DNA of 64,000 nt from positions 186,001-250,000 of the forward strand of contig JAAKBF010000221.1 of the NCBI GenBank assembly GCA_012656075.1, written 5' to 3'. The position numbers and the translations under genes are program-made. This DNA comes from Phytophthora hibernalis. Taxonomy: Eukaryota > Oomycota > Peronosporomycetes > Peronosporales > Peronosporaceae. Under the pieces are notes generated by a model. That model saw only the letters and a program-made list of their open reading frames with translations, did not search any database and had not been told where the DNA came from. Below are positions 11,494-21,873 of this stretch, in pieces. Numbering within the stretch: the first letter of the stretch is position 1; every line of letters starts with the position of its first letter.

Positions 11494-13483
11494 ATGGTGA
11501 ACCTCACGCCCAACGCCGTGTCGATGCTGTACAACAAGCAGGCACCCGACGGCTTCGAGCCGTGGCTGCAGATCATCGACACCAAGAAGATCAAGCCAGC
11601 CAGCGGCACGGGCGGCGACAGATACCGGTACGAGGTTTGCTTCCCCGTTTAATGTTAATAACTGATCTGCTCTCTGTATGTCCAGCATCGTGCTGTCGGA
11701 CGGCATGTCCTACATCAGCGGAATGCTCGCGACGCAGTTAGCACCAGTACGTCCAGAGCTGTAGAAGTCGCCCCTTCTCTCTTAATTCTAACCTTTTTCT
11801 GCTGTAGATGATGGAGAACGAGAGTCTCAAGACCAACTACGTGCTCCAACTCAAGGATTTCCTAGGCAATGAGGTGCAGGGCCGTCGGATCCTCATCGTG
11901 CTGAGCATTGGCGACATCGTGCCGGCTTTCGACCGCATTGGCTCCCGCAGAACATCGAGGGAGCCAAAGGGCCACCCATTCCTGCAGTTTCGGCCCCACC
12001 CGCTGCTGCTCTTGGCGCGAGGCCTGCTGCACCTTCCTACCCGCCGCCTCAAGCTCCTACCAACCAGTACCAGCAGCCTCCTGCCGCCCCCTCGAGCTAC
12101 ACGCCGCCTGCGAGGCCGGCCCCATCAGCGTACAATCGGGGCCCCGTCGTGCGTCAGGATCCCAACGTTCGTATCTCGGACATCCAGAGTCTGAACCCGT
12201 ACGCTGGCGGTCGATGGACCATCAAGGCGCGAGTGACGAACCGCGCACCGATCAAGAACTGGTCCAACCCTCGCGGCTCTGGAAAGCTCTTTAGCGTTGA
12301 TCTGCTGGATGCCAAGGGAGGCGAGATCCGTGCCACCTTCTTTAATGACGGCGTGGACAAATTCTACGAGACGCTGCGTCCAGGCAACGTCTTTTACTTC
12401 GCTGGCGGCAAGATCAAGATGGCCAACCGCCGCTTCTCGTCGGTGGACAACGACTACGAGGTGACGTTCGACCCGCACTCGGAGATTTCTCCGGCCCCAG
12501 AAGACAATCAGATCTCCCAGATGCACTACGTCTTCAAGAAAATCGCCGAGATCGAACATGTGCCTGCCGAGGCGAACGTGGATGTCATTGGCATCGTTCG
12601 CGATGTAGGTCAAGTGAACGAGATCACGTCGAAGGCTGGCAAGCAGCTTTTCAAGCGTGACATTTCGCTTGTGGATGATTCCAACGCCGAGATCAAGTGC
12701 ACCTTGTGGAATGAGCGCGCAAAGGAGGATTGCTCCAACTGGATGAACCAAGTTGTGGCCATCAAGGGCTGCCGTGTGAGCGAGTACAATGGTCGGTCGA
12801 TCGGCACCACTATGGGATCGAGCTTCACGGTTAATCCGACGATTCCTGAAGCTGGACACCTCGTCAGCTGGTTCTCCAATGGCGGCAACGCGGCTCAAAC
12901 CAAGTCTCTTAGCACTGGTGGCGGCGGCTTTGGCGGCGGTTCTCTTGGTACCTTTGCTGAGCGTGCGGTCATCAACGATATTAAGGGCAAGCAGCTCGGC
13001 TTCGGCCAGAAGCCGGATTACATCACTGTGAAGGGCACGGTGAACTTCATTAAGCATGACACGGGCGTTTACTACCAGGCTTGCCCCAAGTGCCAGAAGA
13101 AGGTCGTCGCTGATGTGGCACAGAACTACACGTGCGAGAAGTGTCAGACTTCCTACAGCACGTGCGAAAACCGCTACATTCTTTCAGTCGTGATGCTGGA
13201 CCACACTGGCAGCACGTGGACGACGTGCTTCAACGACCAAGGCAAGGTGGTGATGAACGGCCGCACCGCAGATGAGATTGGCGAGCTGCGTGACACGAAC
13301 CCGAATCTCTTTGAATCAACTTTCAAGGATGCGTTGTTCAAGCAATATGTTATCCGGCTTCGTGTGAAGGCGGAGAACGTGCAGGAGGAGCTGCGTGTCA
13401 AGGCTAGTGTTGCGAACCTGGAGCCTGTTAACTTCGTGCAAGAGTCTAAGGATCTGCTTCAAGCTATCGCCCAGTACAATTAA
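11494..13483 (+). CDS. RPA1: Replication protein A 70-kDa subunit
   Basis: Exons 11494-11627, 11686-11746 and 11808-13483. The protein (about 623 residues) has the N-terminal OB fold, a proline/alanine/glutamine linker, DBD-A (ISDIQSLNPYAGGRWTIKA), DBD-B, and DBD-C with its zinc ribbon (ACPKCQKK ... CEKCQ). RPA1 is the large subunit of the trimer that coats single-stranded DNA in replication and repair. The frame as written goes wrong at about 11939-11946. One added base there restores NIEGAKGPPIPAVSAPP and the rest of a normal linker, then the DBD-A frame. Because RPA1 is essential and otherwise intact, this is good evidence that the break is a sequence error. Opposite-strand open frames here are shadows. 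Confidence 0.95.
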
Positions 13484-13648
13484 TCGCCTGGTTAGGGGGC
13501 GAACAAGAAACAAGAACGAATGCAGCCCAGCCCCGGAACTGTAGCAGTTTGTCGTGCATGGGCATCGGTATTCTGATGCGAGGTAGTACTGACTGTCGCT
13601 AACTTTATGAATTCGTGTTTACGGGCTTCTTAACGTGTGAGTTTATGA

Positions 13649-15629
13649 CTACTTTCCTCGAGTTCTCTGCCGCTGCTGCGATGATCTACCACCATCAGCT
13701 ATGGTACTTGATTTGTCAGGATCGAGTTGTCGCCGTTGGGTCATGTAGAATGGTATATTTTCCTGCACAAATGGATCCTTGATGAAAACACTTGATTCCG
13801 GTGTCACCTGTGTTGACGCTTTTCCGACAGCAGTACGGAAGGGCCCTCCAATCCATTTCAGCTTACCCCGCTGCAATTGCGATACACAAATACAGGCGTT
13901 AGGTGATCGCAGGGCCTAACTTTTCAAATGAGCTCATACCTGCTTGGCGACGGCATCCTGTTCGTATGCGCTCACGTAAGGTGCATCGTTCACCACCGAG
14001 TAGTACCCACTGACGAGAGTTTTTTCCTCCTTGCACATTTTGACAAAGCGGTGTTGCGCGCAGTAAGGTTTTTCCAGCTCGTTCTTCTGAGGAACGCGAA
14101 CAATTCGCGGTGGTTTCGTTTGGTGTGGTGCATTTGGCGAAATCTCCTCCAGCTCCGGATGGAATTCTTTGTTGTTGGAGCTACCTTGTCGATCACTTCT
14201 GGTAGATTGAACTACATCAGTTTTGCTGTCTACCAGACTCGCACTCGCATCAATAATCGGTCGAATCAATCTATGTTGAGGTGTTGACGGGTAAGCTGAT
14301 CTTGACGTGTGAATGCGCCTCGAAATGGCTTCATGCGGTCTCGAACGGTATGGACCTGCTGATACGGGGCGGCAGCGTTTCGAGACGTTCTGCCAACACC
14401 GATTCCTTCGTTGCCTTCGATTAGATGCCTGCTGTTGTTGTCCAGTGAATTTGTTTCTGTTTGAGTAGCATGTGTGGACCCGACGTGCTTGTTTTGAGCT
14501 AGAGTGAGCCTCTGCTTTAGTCGAGTAGATCCGCTGATTGCCGATACATAACTCCGGTCAATGTGTGCATGCACTCTTAGTTCATCATATTTCGTCAAAA
14601 CGAAGTTGCGCAGCAGTGCTGATGACTCCGGGTATTCACCGCCTAACTCAAAATGCGAACCGACACAATTTCCGAACTCCAACAACATCGGACCACGACT
14701 ACTATCAATGAGAACACGATACTTGTTGCCACCCGTACTGGCAATTTCTTCATCTAGGTCCCACTTGCTTTTGCAGTTGAGGACTAACTCGTAGTCGAGG
14801 GAACGTGGTGATAATCACTGGGTGCTGGTTCGATACTTCGAGACGAATGCAGCAACGTACCTCACCGCGTTTGGCAAGAAAAAGTGGCTGACTGATCTGA
14901 CCGACGTTTGTTTTCTTGCTACCAGCACGGGCTGAGTTCGGCCGGACCCCATAACTACGAGCGCTATCGCTCGAGTGAAGTACGAGACCCGTGTTACCCT
15001 TTGGTATCCAGCTGTGTTCCCGTTCAGCAAACACGAAAAAGTCGCCACTTTTGATGTCCAGCAGCACGTTGTTGTCTCCGCCACATGGAGATACAAAACC
15101 GATAGGTGTAGCTCCTCGTGGTGGAGGTGGAACATCCTGTAATTTATCAATAAGACTGCCTTTGCCGTCGTTGTTCATGACACGGAAGTGCTCACCCCTG
15201 TAGAGCATAAGAAAGCTAACAGCGACGCACCGATGCCACTGCCGAAGTAACACTTCCCAGTCATCATGCACATTTTGGTCAATAATGCGAGCTTGCGCAT
15301 ATTTGGTGCCCACGGACAGGAATTTGCATCGCCATCGACGAATACGAAATCGATCTGGTCAAAGTTTGTGATGTTGCGGGGTCGGCAAACTCCGAATGGA
15401 GTTCATACAGAAACGAGTCGAGACTGCTACGGTGCTTCTCCTACAACAAAAGATTAGCCGAATGATAGTTTTTAATAACACAGTTTCAGAGTACCAGGAT
15501 TTCGACTCGTGTGACTTCAGTTTTCTGCAGTTCCCTCACCACACGCGTAACATGGCGTCGGAATTGCTCAAATCTTTCACGGCCACGCTTGCTCGAAGCT
15601 GGGTATGCGTTCACGACTAGCACCCTCAT
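13649..15629 (-). CDS. Uncharacterised protein with class-I amidotransferase-like N-terminus
   Basis: Exon 1 (15495-15629) starts MRVLVVNAYPASSKRGRERF. Exon 2 runs from 15440 down to 13940 and the last exon is 13649-13870; introns are 54 and 69 nt with standard ends. The segment FDQIDFVFVDGDANSCPWAP, then LLTKMCMMTGKCYFGSGIGA and SLLAFLCSTG, reads like a Rossmann-type class-I glutamine-amidotransferase fold. However, the nucleophile elbow reads GSGIG, with no cysteine. A middle region (SPCGGDNNVLLDIKSGDFFV) and a long charged tail follow. Four one-base corrections are needed: add a base at G4 15378-15381, C4 15195-15198 and AA 14268-14269; remove one at GGG 14799-14801. Corrected length is about 619 residues. 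I do not recognise a named family; amidotransferase-like is a fold guess, and catalysis is unlikely. Confidence 0.6.
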
Positions 15630-15772
15630 CGGTCAATGTACTCGCAAGGAAGTGACTAGAAATATGTTTGAGGAGGCATCTTGGATATAGCTTGACAGGA
15701 ATAGCCTTTGGGTGAATCGTAGCCTACGATTCGTAGGTGATACAGACCTGGGTGGAGTAGGAACAAGAAGTC

Positions 15773-16000
15773 ATGAACAACTCCAACACTTACCCAGAGT
15801 GGCCCGATGGTCTCGGCGATCCAAGAGTGAGTGCTCATGGATCACATGTACCGCGGACAGCGATCAATCGCCACAAAGTTATCGCTAAATTCAGGGACAG
15901 AGAAGATATTGCTACAGAAAGCAAACCTACTACAGTCCCCAAAAAGCGTCCACATCACCGTCAATTTCAGGGCATTGAGTTTCCACCAGTATGCAACTAA
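15773..16000 (+). CDS. Small hypothetical open frame (75 residues)
   Basis: An ATG-initiated frame of 75 residues, basic and proline-containing, with no recognised domain or signal peptide. Its charged composition is more protein-like than the opposite strand, which contains stops. It lies upstream of the zinc-finger/IQ/WW gene and could be an unspliced piece of that gene's 5' region. The sequence from 16001 to 16208 shows a possible cysteine/histidine-rich exon (around CHSCAKYESCYTC, near 16130-16160) but no complete gene. Confidence 0.25.
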   Translation: MNNSNTYPEWPDGLGDPRVSAHGSHVPRTAINRHKVIAKFRDREDIATESKPTTVPKKRPHHRQFQGIEFPPVCN

Positions 16001-16208
16001 TTAGGTTTGCCTCCCTTGTTCCGGAAATCTGACTTTGTTGTTTTGGTTTACGATATTCGTCGCTAGAATCGATGCAGCTTCCATTTCCACTGCCATGGTG
16101 CGCTAGCCACGAAACATTGCCATAGTTGTGCCAAGTACGAGTCTTGCTACACTTGTGTATTTATTTTGATGAAACATATTGTACTTACCTGCACAGTTTT
16201 CCTGAAGG

Positions 16209-18032
16209 TTCGACGAAAGTCAGCTAGGATACTACTGCGATGCATGTTTTGGTGCGCGACATCCCGAATATCGGCTACACCACTCCTGGACTGCGATTAA
16301 AGGTATAACTACGTGTAGTCTGCTTCAAAGTATCATTCGCTTATCTGACAAATTGCTAACTTCTTTCTCCTCACAGACGCCACTAACCAAGAAGAAGAGT
16401 GGGTAGCGCACATCACGAGGTTCGTAGAAAAGCTTCGGTTGCCTTAGCTTTGATTTTTAAACATCCTTCAATTTTGCTGCAGACACCACCTTGAGCAGGA
16501 TGCAGCAGAGCTGACATTACTGCTCTCTGACACTCAGGCGTTCTTAGCGCGCTCCTCCACCCAATAAAGTCTTGCAGCTTTCTTCTGCTGAAGAAGACTC
16601 CACGCCGCAGCCCTTGTCTTCAACATCGATTGATTTCAAGAAGACTTACACCACGGTTTCCAGGATATATGGCACTCTTCAAGGCTTGGTAGAGCAAATT
16701 CACGAACAGCTAGAGCAGAAACCACCACTTACTCGTGAAGAAGCGCTGGCAAGAATCCAATCCATGTGGAGAATCCGTAAAGCTCGAAAGCAGCTCAAAG
16801 CACTGATCCGGGACGTCTACGCCAGCGTCGAAGACCCGACGACGGGGAAAACATATTACTATAACAAGAACACCAAGGAAACACAATGGACGAAACCTGT
16901 TGCACTCGGAAACGAACCTTTGGCAGAATCAACTGTCAAGAAGAAGAAGAAAACCAAGGTATTTTTCGCTTCGAGGGAGGAAGAGGAACGACAAGCAGCC
17001 TCAAAGCTGCAAGCGATGGCACGTTCTCATTTCGCGCGTCGACACATGAGAAAACTGATTTCATCCGTGTATGAGAAAATATGGGATGTCCATACTGAGC
17101 GATTCTACTACCATAACACCAAGACAAAGGAAGTCAAGTGGGAGAAGCCTCGTTGGGTGAATGATGAAGACTTGCTAACACCTCGCACGCGTTACAAGCT
17201 AAGCTTACAGAAAGTATTGGAGGAGCAGCCAAAACAGCAAAGCAAACCTGTAAAACAACGCAGTGAACCATTGACCTCAGAAGAAGCTGCGTGCATGTTG
17301 CAGCGAGCATATCGCCGCAAGACGGGTTTTCGAAACTTACTTCAGATGTGCCGTGCAGTCTACGAGCGAATATATGATCCGGAACAAGGGCTGTATTACT
17401 ACCACAACACCCGCACGAAGGAAACAACATGGGAGAAACCTTTGCTACTACGAGGAGCGGAGGCGGATGTGTTCACACCCCGCACGAGACTGAACAAGGT
17501 TCATGAGAAGCGGTTGTTATCACAAGAAGAAGCAGTGTGTATGGTGCAGCGCGCATATCGACGAAAGACGGATTCCGAAACCTCCTTCGAATGTGTCGAG
17601 CTGTGTACGAACGGATCTACGACTCGGAGCAGGGTAGGTACTATTACCACAACACCCGCACGAAGGAGACGACGTGGGAGAAGCCTCTACTGTTACGTGG
17701 GGCCGAGTCGGACGTGTTCACACCTCGAACGCGGCAGAAAAACTTCAGTCTCTGATGAACGGAACAGCGTCGAGAAACCTCGTGAATGGACCGAAGAGGA
17801 GGCAGCAACGCGACTACAAGGTCTGTACCGAGCGAAAAGGGCAAAGGAGGAGCTTGGCATGAGACTGGTGCAGCGTTTCAAGCGGGCAGTCGATCCCAGC
17901 TCCGGTCAAGTGTACTATGTGAACCTGTTGACGCAAGACGTGAGCTGGGAGCCTCCAGCGCTGATACTTCGATCCGGGGTCCAAATTGAGACCTTCGACA
18001 CCCTGGGAACCGCGTTTGACAGACAACAATAG
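16209..18032 (+). CDS. Zinc-finger / IQ / WW-repeat protein (5' end incomplete)
   Basis: Visible exons are 16209-16302, 16377-16419 and 16485-18032; the true start is upstream and not resolved. The first exon carries a B-box-like zinc segment (YYCDACFGARHPEYRLHHSW). Then come four IQ-helix plus WW-domain units: WW cores DPTTGKTYYYNKNTKETQW, DVHTERFYYHNTKTKEVKW, DPEQGLYYYHNTRTKETTW and a near copy ending in the shifted frame at 17573-17755. A fifth WW (DPSSGQVYYVNLLTQDVSW) ends the protein. WW domains bind proline-rich peptides and IQ motifs bind calmodulin. The frame breaks near 16550, at 17569-17573 (one base missing relative to the preceding repeat) and near 17745. The last two units are recent duplicates. 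Function is unknown; a cytoskeletal scaffold is plausible. Confidence 0.7.
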
Positions 18033-18080
18033 ACCCATTACGGTGCCTCTTCGCCATTCCCAAAGCTGCCGACGTCTTCA

Positions 18081-18708
18081 ATGCTGCGATGGCTGCTTCT
18101 GCTCGTGTGGAGCGCCTTCATTGCCTGTGCATCCTCAGCTGATGTCTACTCGTACGAAGCGTTTGCTGACGGCTCCCCTTCGGCGGATTCGGCGTGCAAA
18201 GTGGACGAGATCCAACTGGCATCTGACGGGGCGATCGCGCAATGGGGTTGGTCCTGGGCACTCGCGTAGCGCCCAACATGACAGTGAACGGCACCGTAAC
18301 CCCGAGGGCTACAGCTTCTACCACTTGTGTGTGGCTCGCCACGAGCACGAGCACCTGATCACAGTGGAGCTGCTGTGCAACGACGACGACGTGTCTGACG
18401 GAGGTGACGCCAACCTCTACCTCTCCAGTGAAGTCAAATACCCGCGCATGGGCCACTCGTCGTGGATCGCGCAGCGGCCTGGCAACGAACTCATCAAACT
18501 CTACACGTACCTCGACGGGTTCCCACGCAAAGAAGAAGAAGGTGGCAGACGATGGATCACGCTTCACATTGGCGTCTTTGGCGCTGGAAACGTTGACACA
18601 AGTTTCGACTTGGCTGTCTCCGTCACTGATTTACCCATTACGCCTGACATTCTAGCAAGAAAGGAATTCTACACTCAGCAACATAAGCAGAGGCTGCGTA
18701 GAGGATAG
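18081..18708 (+). CDS. Secreted protein of unknown function
   Basis: The product begins with a clear signal peptide (MLRWLLLLVWSAFIACASSA). The first frame stops early at 18269, but adding one base at GGGG 18244-18247 and one at CCCC 18300-18303 gives a single 209-residue protein. It then reads LVLGTRVAPNMTVNGTV (one likely N-glycosylation site), GYSFYHLCVARHEHEH, LYLSSEVKYPRMGHSSWIAQ and TLHIGVFGAGNVDTSFDLAV. The pattern of beta-rich segments suggests a small extracellular beta-sandwich domain, but I recognise no family. There is no RxLR-dEER region, so nothing marks it as a host-translocated effector. Confidence 0.6.
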
Positions 18709-18755
18709 TTCCACAAACGAGAATATCTACCTACTGACTGATGATTCTTTAGAAA

Positions 18756-18775
18756 GGGTGGTGTTAAAAAACACC
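18756..18775 (-). promoter_or_regulatory. Histone-type 3' stem-loop of H4
   Basis: On the minus strand, 129 nt beyond the H4 stop codon, the sequence GGTGTT-TTTT-AACACC forms a 6-bp stem with a 4-nt loop and is followed by ACCC. This is the geometry of the replication-dependent histone mRNA stem-loop bound by SLBP. The same sequence follows H3. Confidence 0.8.
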
Positions 18776-18903
18776 AGGAAATGTAGCTCCAAGTTAGCGG
18801 CCACTACTCCAGCACCTCAAAAGAGAAACTAGACAGAGACCACCACTTTAGAGCGAGTTGTAGGATCCGTAGGAGGAATCCAGAGCGGTCAGCGACAAAG
18901 CGC

Positions 18904-19215
18904 TTATCCGCCGAAGCCGTAAAGGGTGCGGCCCTGACGCTTGAGCGCGTACACGACGTCCATGGCCGTCACAGTTTTGCGGCGAGCGTGCTCCGTGTAC
19001 GTGACCGAGTCGCGGATGACGTTCTCGAGGAAGACCTTGAGCACACCGCGGGTCTCCTCGTAGATGAGGCCGGAGATACGCTTCACACCGCCACGACGAG
19101 CGAGACGACGGATGGCGGGCTTGGTGATACCCTGGATGTTGTCGCGAAGCACCTTGCGGTGACGCTTGGCGCCGCCCTTGCCGAGTCCCTTGCCTCCTTT
19201 GCCACGTCCAGACAT
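18904..19215 (-). CDS. Histone H4
   Basis: An intronless 103-residue histone H4, starting [19 protein letters not shown] and ending with the canonical TLYGFGG; length and sequence are essentially invariant for the family. H4 pairs with H3 in the nucleosome core. It is divergent from the H3 gene with a 400-bp shared upstream region and carries a histone-type stem-loop 3' of its stop, as expected for a cell-cycle-regulated histone. Confidence 0.98.
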
Positions 19216-19615
19216 GTTACTTGAGTTGGTTGTTGCTTGCTTCTTGGTTGGAAGATTGCAGAATGAGCTGCTGGAAGGCGGGCACGGTGCAAATCCACTG
19301 ACTGCCTTTTGTATTCCGCGCCAAGTCGGAAGTCGCCCTTGGGGCTCCACTCTTGTCCCCGCTCTCTCGTCGCTCATTGGTCGAGATCGAGGCAACTTTA
19401 TCGTTTACCGCTGATTGGTGGAATCATCCAGTCCACCTCTTCCACTGGCTAAAAAGACGTCCTCAGACCGTGTGATTGGTGGAGAACCCTCTTCCACGCC
19501 GACGTCTCCCGCCAATTTGTGCTCTCGTCTTCGTGTGAACGGCATCAACTCTCGAGTCATTCCCCAAATTGCTCCGCTCTCAACACCCGACCGCAAAGCA
19601 AACTCTCAAGTCGCA
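19216..19615. promoter_or_regulatory. Shared divergent H4/H3 promoter with three ATTGG boxes
   Basis: The 400 bp between the two histone starts contains three ATTGG motifs (the complement of CCAAT) in the same orientation at 19376-19380, 19414-19418 and 19475-19479. The last two sit in a near-identical 12-mer, GCTGATTGGTGG and TGTGATTGGTGG. CCAAT boxes are typical of coordinately expressed histone promoters. The start sites and any TATA element are not evident. Confidence 0.55.
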
Positions 19616-20026
19616 ATGGCTCGTACCAAGCAGACCGCTCGTAAGTCCACCGGTGGCAAGGCTCCCCGCAAGCAGCTCGCCACCAAGGCTGCCCGCAAGT
19701 CGGCCCCCGCCACTGGCGGCGTCAAGAAGCCCCACCGTTACCGCCCGGGTACGGTCGCTCTGCGTGAGATCCGTCGCTACCAGAAGTCGACGGAGCTTCT
19801 GATCCGCAAGCTGCCGTTCCAGCGTCTGGTGCGTGAGATCGCCCAGGACTTCAAGACCGACCTGCGTTTCCAGGGATCGGCTGTGCTCGCTCTGCAGGAG
19901 GCCGCTGAGGCCTACCTCGTGGGTCTCTTCGAGGACACGAACCTGTGTGCCATCCACGCCAAGCGTGTCACGATCATGCCCAAGGACATCCAGCTGGCCC
20001 GCCGCATCCGTGGCGAGCGCTCTTAA
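19616..20026 (+). CDS. Histone H3
   Basis: An intronless 136-residue histone H3 beginning MARTKQTARKSTGGKAPRKQ and ending RRIRGERS. All modifiable tail lysines (K4, K9, K14, K27, K36) are present. Residues AVLALQEAAEAYLVGLFEDT mark the canonical histone fold. Codon use is strongly GC-ending, as in other highly expressed genes here. It is paired divergently with H4 and has the same 3' stem-loop. Confidence 0.98.
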   Translation: MARTKQTARKSTGGKAPRKQLATKAARKSAPATGGVKKPHRYRPGTVALREIRRYQKSTELLIRKLPFQRLVREIAQDFKTDLRFQGSAVLALQEAAEAYLVGLFEDTNLCAIHAKRVTIMPKDIQLARRIRGERS

Positions 20027-20137
20027 GTTGTTGTTGCTGTCTTCGGATAGTTGCAACTGCAAGCTTAGGGCTGTGATCACGAAAGTGACAAGCCCGTCCT
20101 TCAGTTGGCTCTTATGAGCTGACGAACTTTTCATTCT

Positions 20138-20157
20138 GGTGTTTTTTAACACCACCC
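20138..20157 (+). promoter_or_regulatory. Histone-type 3' stem-loop of H3
   Basis: GGTGTT-TTTT-AACACC followed by ACCC, 112 nt after the H3 stop. It is identical over about 25 nt (CTGG at the start to CCCTTT at the end) to the element behind H4, while the surrounding 3' sequences differ. Conservation restricted to the hairpin implies function in histone mRNA 3'-end formation. Confidence 0.8.
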
Positions 20158-20383
20158 TTTACAAAAGAAACCAAACTGTAGAATAGGTGTCGTAGTTCAA
20201 AAGGAGAAGAAAGGAGCACTGAAGTATGCTCTGTTACAGCGTTAAAATATCGTTCTGATGCAGTGCCGCCACCATTGCGAGCATTGGTTTAGGTTTGAGT
20301 TGATGATTTAATAGTGGAAAGTATCATGCCAATTTCAATTTCAAACATGCATTCTGGTTTAGTAGTAGAATCGATTCTTACAT

Positions 20384-21663
20384 CTACGCTCGCAATCGCT
20401 GGGACGAATCAAACCTCACTGCACAAGTTACGCAGCTACAGAAGAGAATCATACAATGAGCAAGAATGTTAGAGCATGTACCAGGGGCAGGAGTTGTAGC
20501 AACACTCGCTGCAAGAACGTACGCAAAATCGTCTTCCGTGGCGACGGCAGTCTGCAGGCAGTAGTAACAGTACACGTGCTTGCACGACGTGATGTACGGC
20601 GTCTGCGGTGGGGAAATGCCACATAAGCAGCACTGCGACGCGCGAGCACCGGCTGCAGACGAACTTCCTTTCAACGCCGCGCTCGTGCGCAGGCTACTCC
20701 ACGTCAAGAGCGGCAGGACGAAATTGCCGAATTCCTGGATGGATGAAAAACACAAATTAGATACTTCGAAGTACTGGCCACGGCCAACGCCGCTAAAAAG
20801 CTAGCAAAACGCACCATCAATCCGTCCCACAGTAACTGGCGGGTCATGTACTCAAAGTTAATCGACCGAGGTGCCGTTGATGACGAGATACTTTCCTGTG
20901 GAACACGAACACGATAACAGTGGTGAGCCAAAGACCTCGCTACGAATTCAAGCTCAGCTTCCAGCATCGTACCATTTTCATTCCGAGGCACCTCTCTGGC
21001 AGCGAGCGATACGTCCCCTTGCGCAAGAACACGAGCAGGTTCACGAACTGGCATGTGATCACCAGCGTCTCCATCTTCTTCAGCATCGCCAGTACCCGCT
21101 CCCGCGAAGTTTCGCCTTCGGACGTGTCGCCACCACCTCTGGCTGTCCATCGGGCAGACGAGAGATACCGGAACAGACGCTTCCACACGTACGGCACCCC
21201 CACGGACAGCAAAAAGAAGGCGCCAACGCGTTGTCGAGTCAGCAATTGTGCTGCATATCGAACGTTCTCCAGCTTCATGCCCGGCGTCGGCTGCAGTAAG
21301 AACATCAACAGTGCAGAGCGTCAGAGAGATATCCCAAAACCATAGGCGAAATCACCTCGCTACCCTTCCGAGGCCAGTAGTGAACGTGAATAACAGCGCC
21401 CCAAGCACTGCATCAATCTCAGGCTTGATGCGGTCCATGACGCCAGGCTCAAACATGCTGAACATGCTCTTCATGGGCGTCTTGAGCAGTCCGAGGATCT
21501 CCGAGTCCAGGATCAATGCGTCCCACTTGTTCACGCGGAGATTACTTGACGGACTGCGTAGTGATTGGTACGGGACGTGCAGAGCGGAATCTTTGTCGTC
21601 TTTGTAAGCAGCGACGCGGCTTTCCTGCAGCGCCGCCGCCGCTGACTGCACATGCGGCTGCAT
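20384..21663 (-). CDS. PEX2: Peroxin-2, RING ubiquitin ligase of the peroxisome membrane
   Basis: Five exons (21364-21663, 20973-21290, 20815-20895, 20523-20734, 20384-20435) join in phase to 320 residues, close to PEX2 elsewhere. Family features are RVNKWDALILDSEILGLLKT, the membrane region, INFEYMTRQLLW, and the C-terminal RING CCLCGISPPQ ... CKHVYCYYCLQTA. The last zinc cysteines (CVTC) are supplied by the final short exon. PEX2, with PEX10 and PEX12, forms the ligase complex that ubiquitinates the PEX5 import receptor. Reading the last intron (20436-20522) as coding would lose the final cysteine pair, so this splice is well supported. Confidence 0.9.
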
Positions 21664-21873
21664 GGGCTTTCGCTTGAGTTGGTTCTGGTTCTGGTTGACG
21701 TAACTAAAAGGTGAAATTTGACAATAGTGACCCTGAAATTAATTTTACTATGCCGTACCGTAGGAAAACCGCTCCAAATATATTTAGGATTTAGGATAGA
21801 TTCCTTGATCTGAATTTGTGTTTAGAAACGCCACAGATCAGCCACTATCAATAGACTTCAATCTCGAACCGAC

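Noticed and set aside
12125..13057. A 310-codon open frame on the minus strand opposite RPA1
   Set aside because: It lies entirely antisense to conserved RPA1 domains and its composition mirrors the codon bias of that gene.
15656..16200. A minus-strand gene reading through 15.7-16.2 kb
   Set aside because: The frame looks attractive in parts but contains in-frame stops and is rich in Cys, Phe and Trp, typical of the antisense of a charged coding strand.
18690..18708. RxLR-like residues (RLRR) in the secreted protein
   Set aside because: They are at the extreme C-terminus; RxLR motifs act within about 60 residues of the signal peptide and no dEER follows.
18756..20157. Interpreting the GGTGTT-TTTT-AACACC hairpins as bacterial-type terminators
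   Set aside because: The genes are eukaryotic histones, and the 6+4 hairpin followed by ACCC fits a histone mRNA signal; no U-tract follows.
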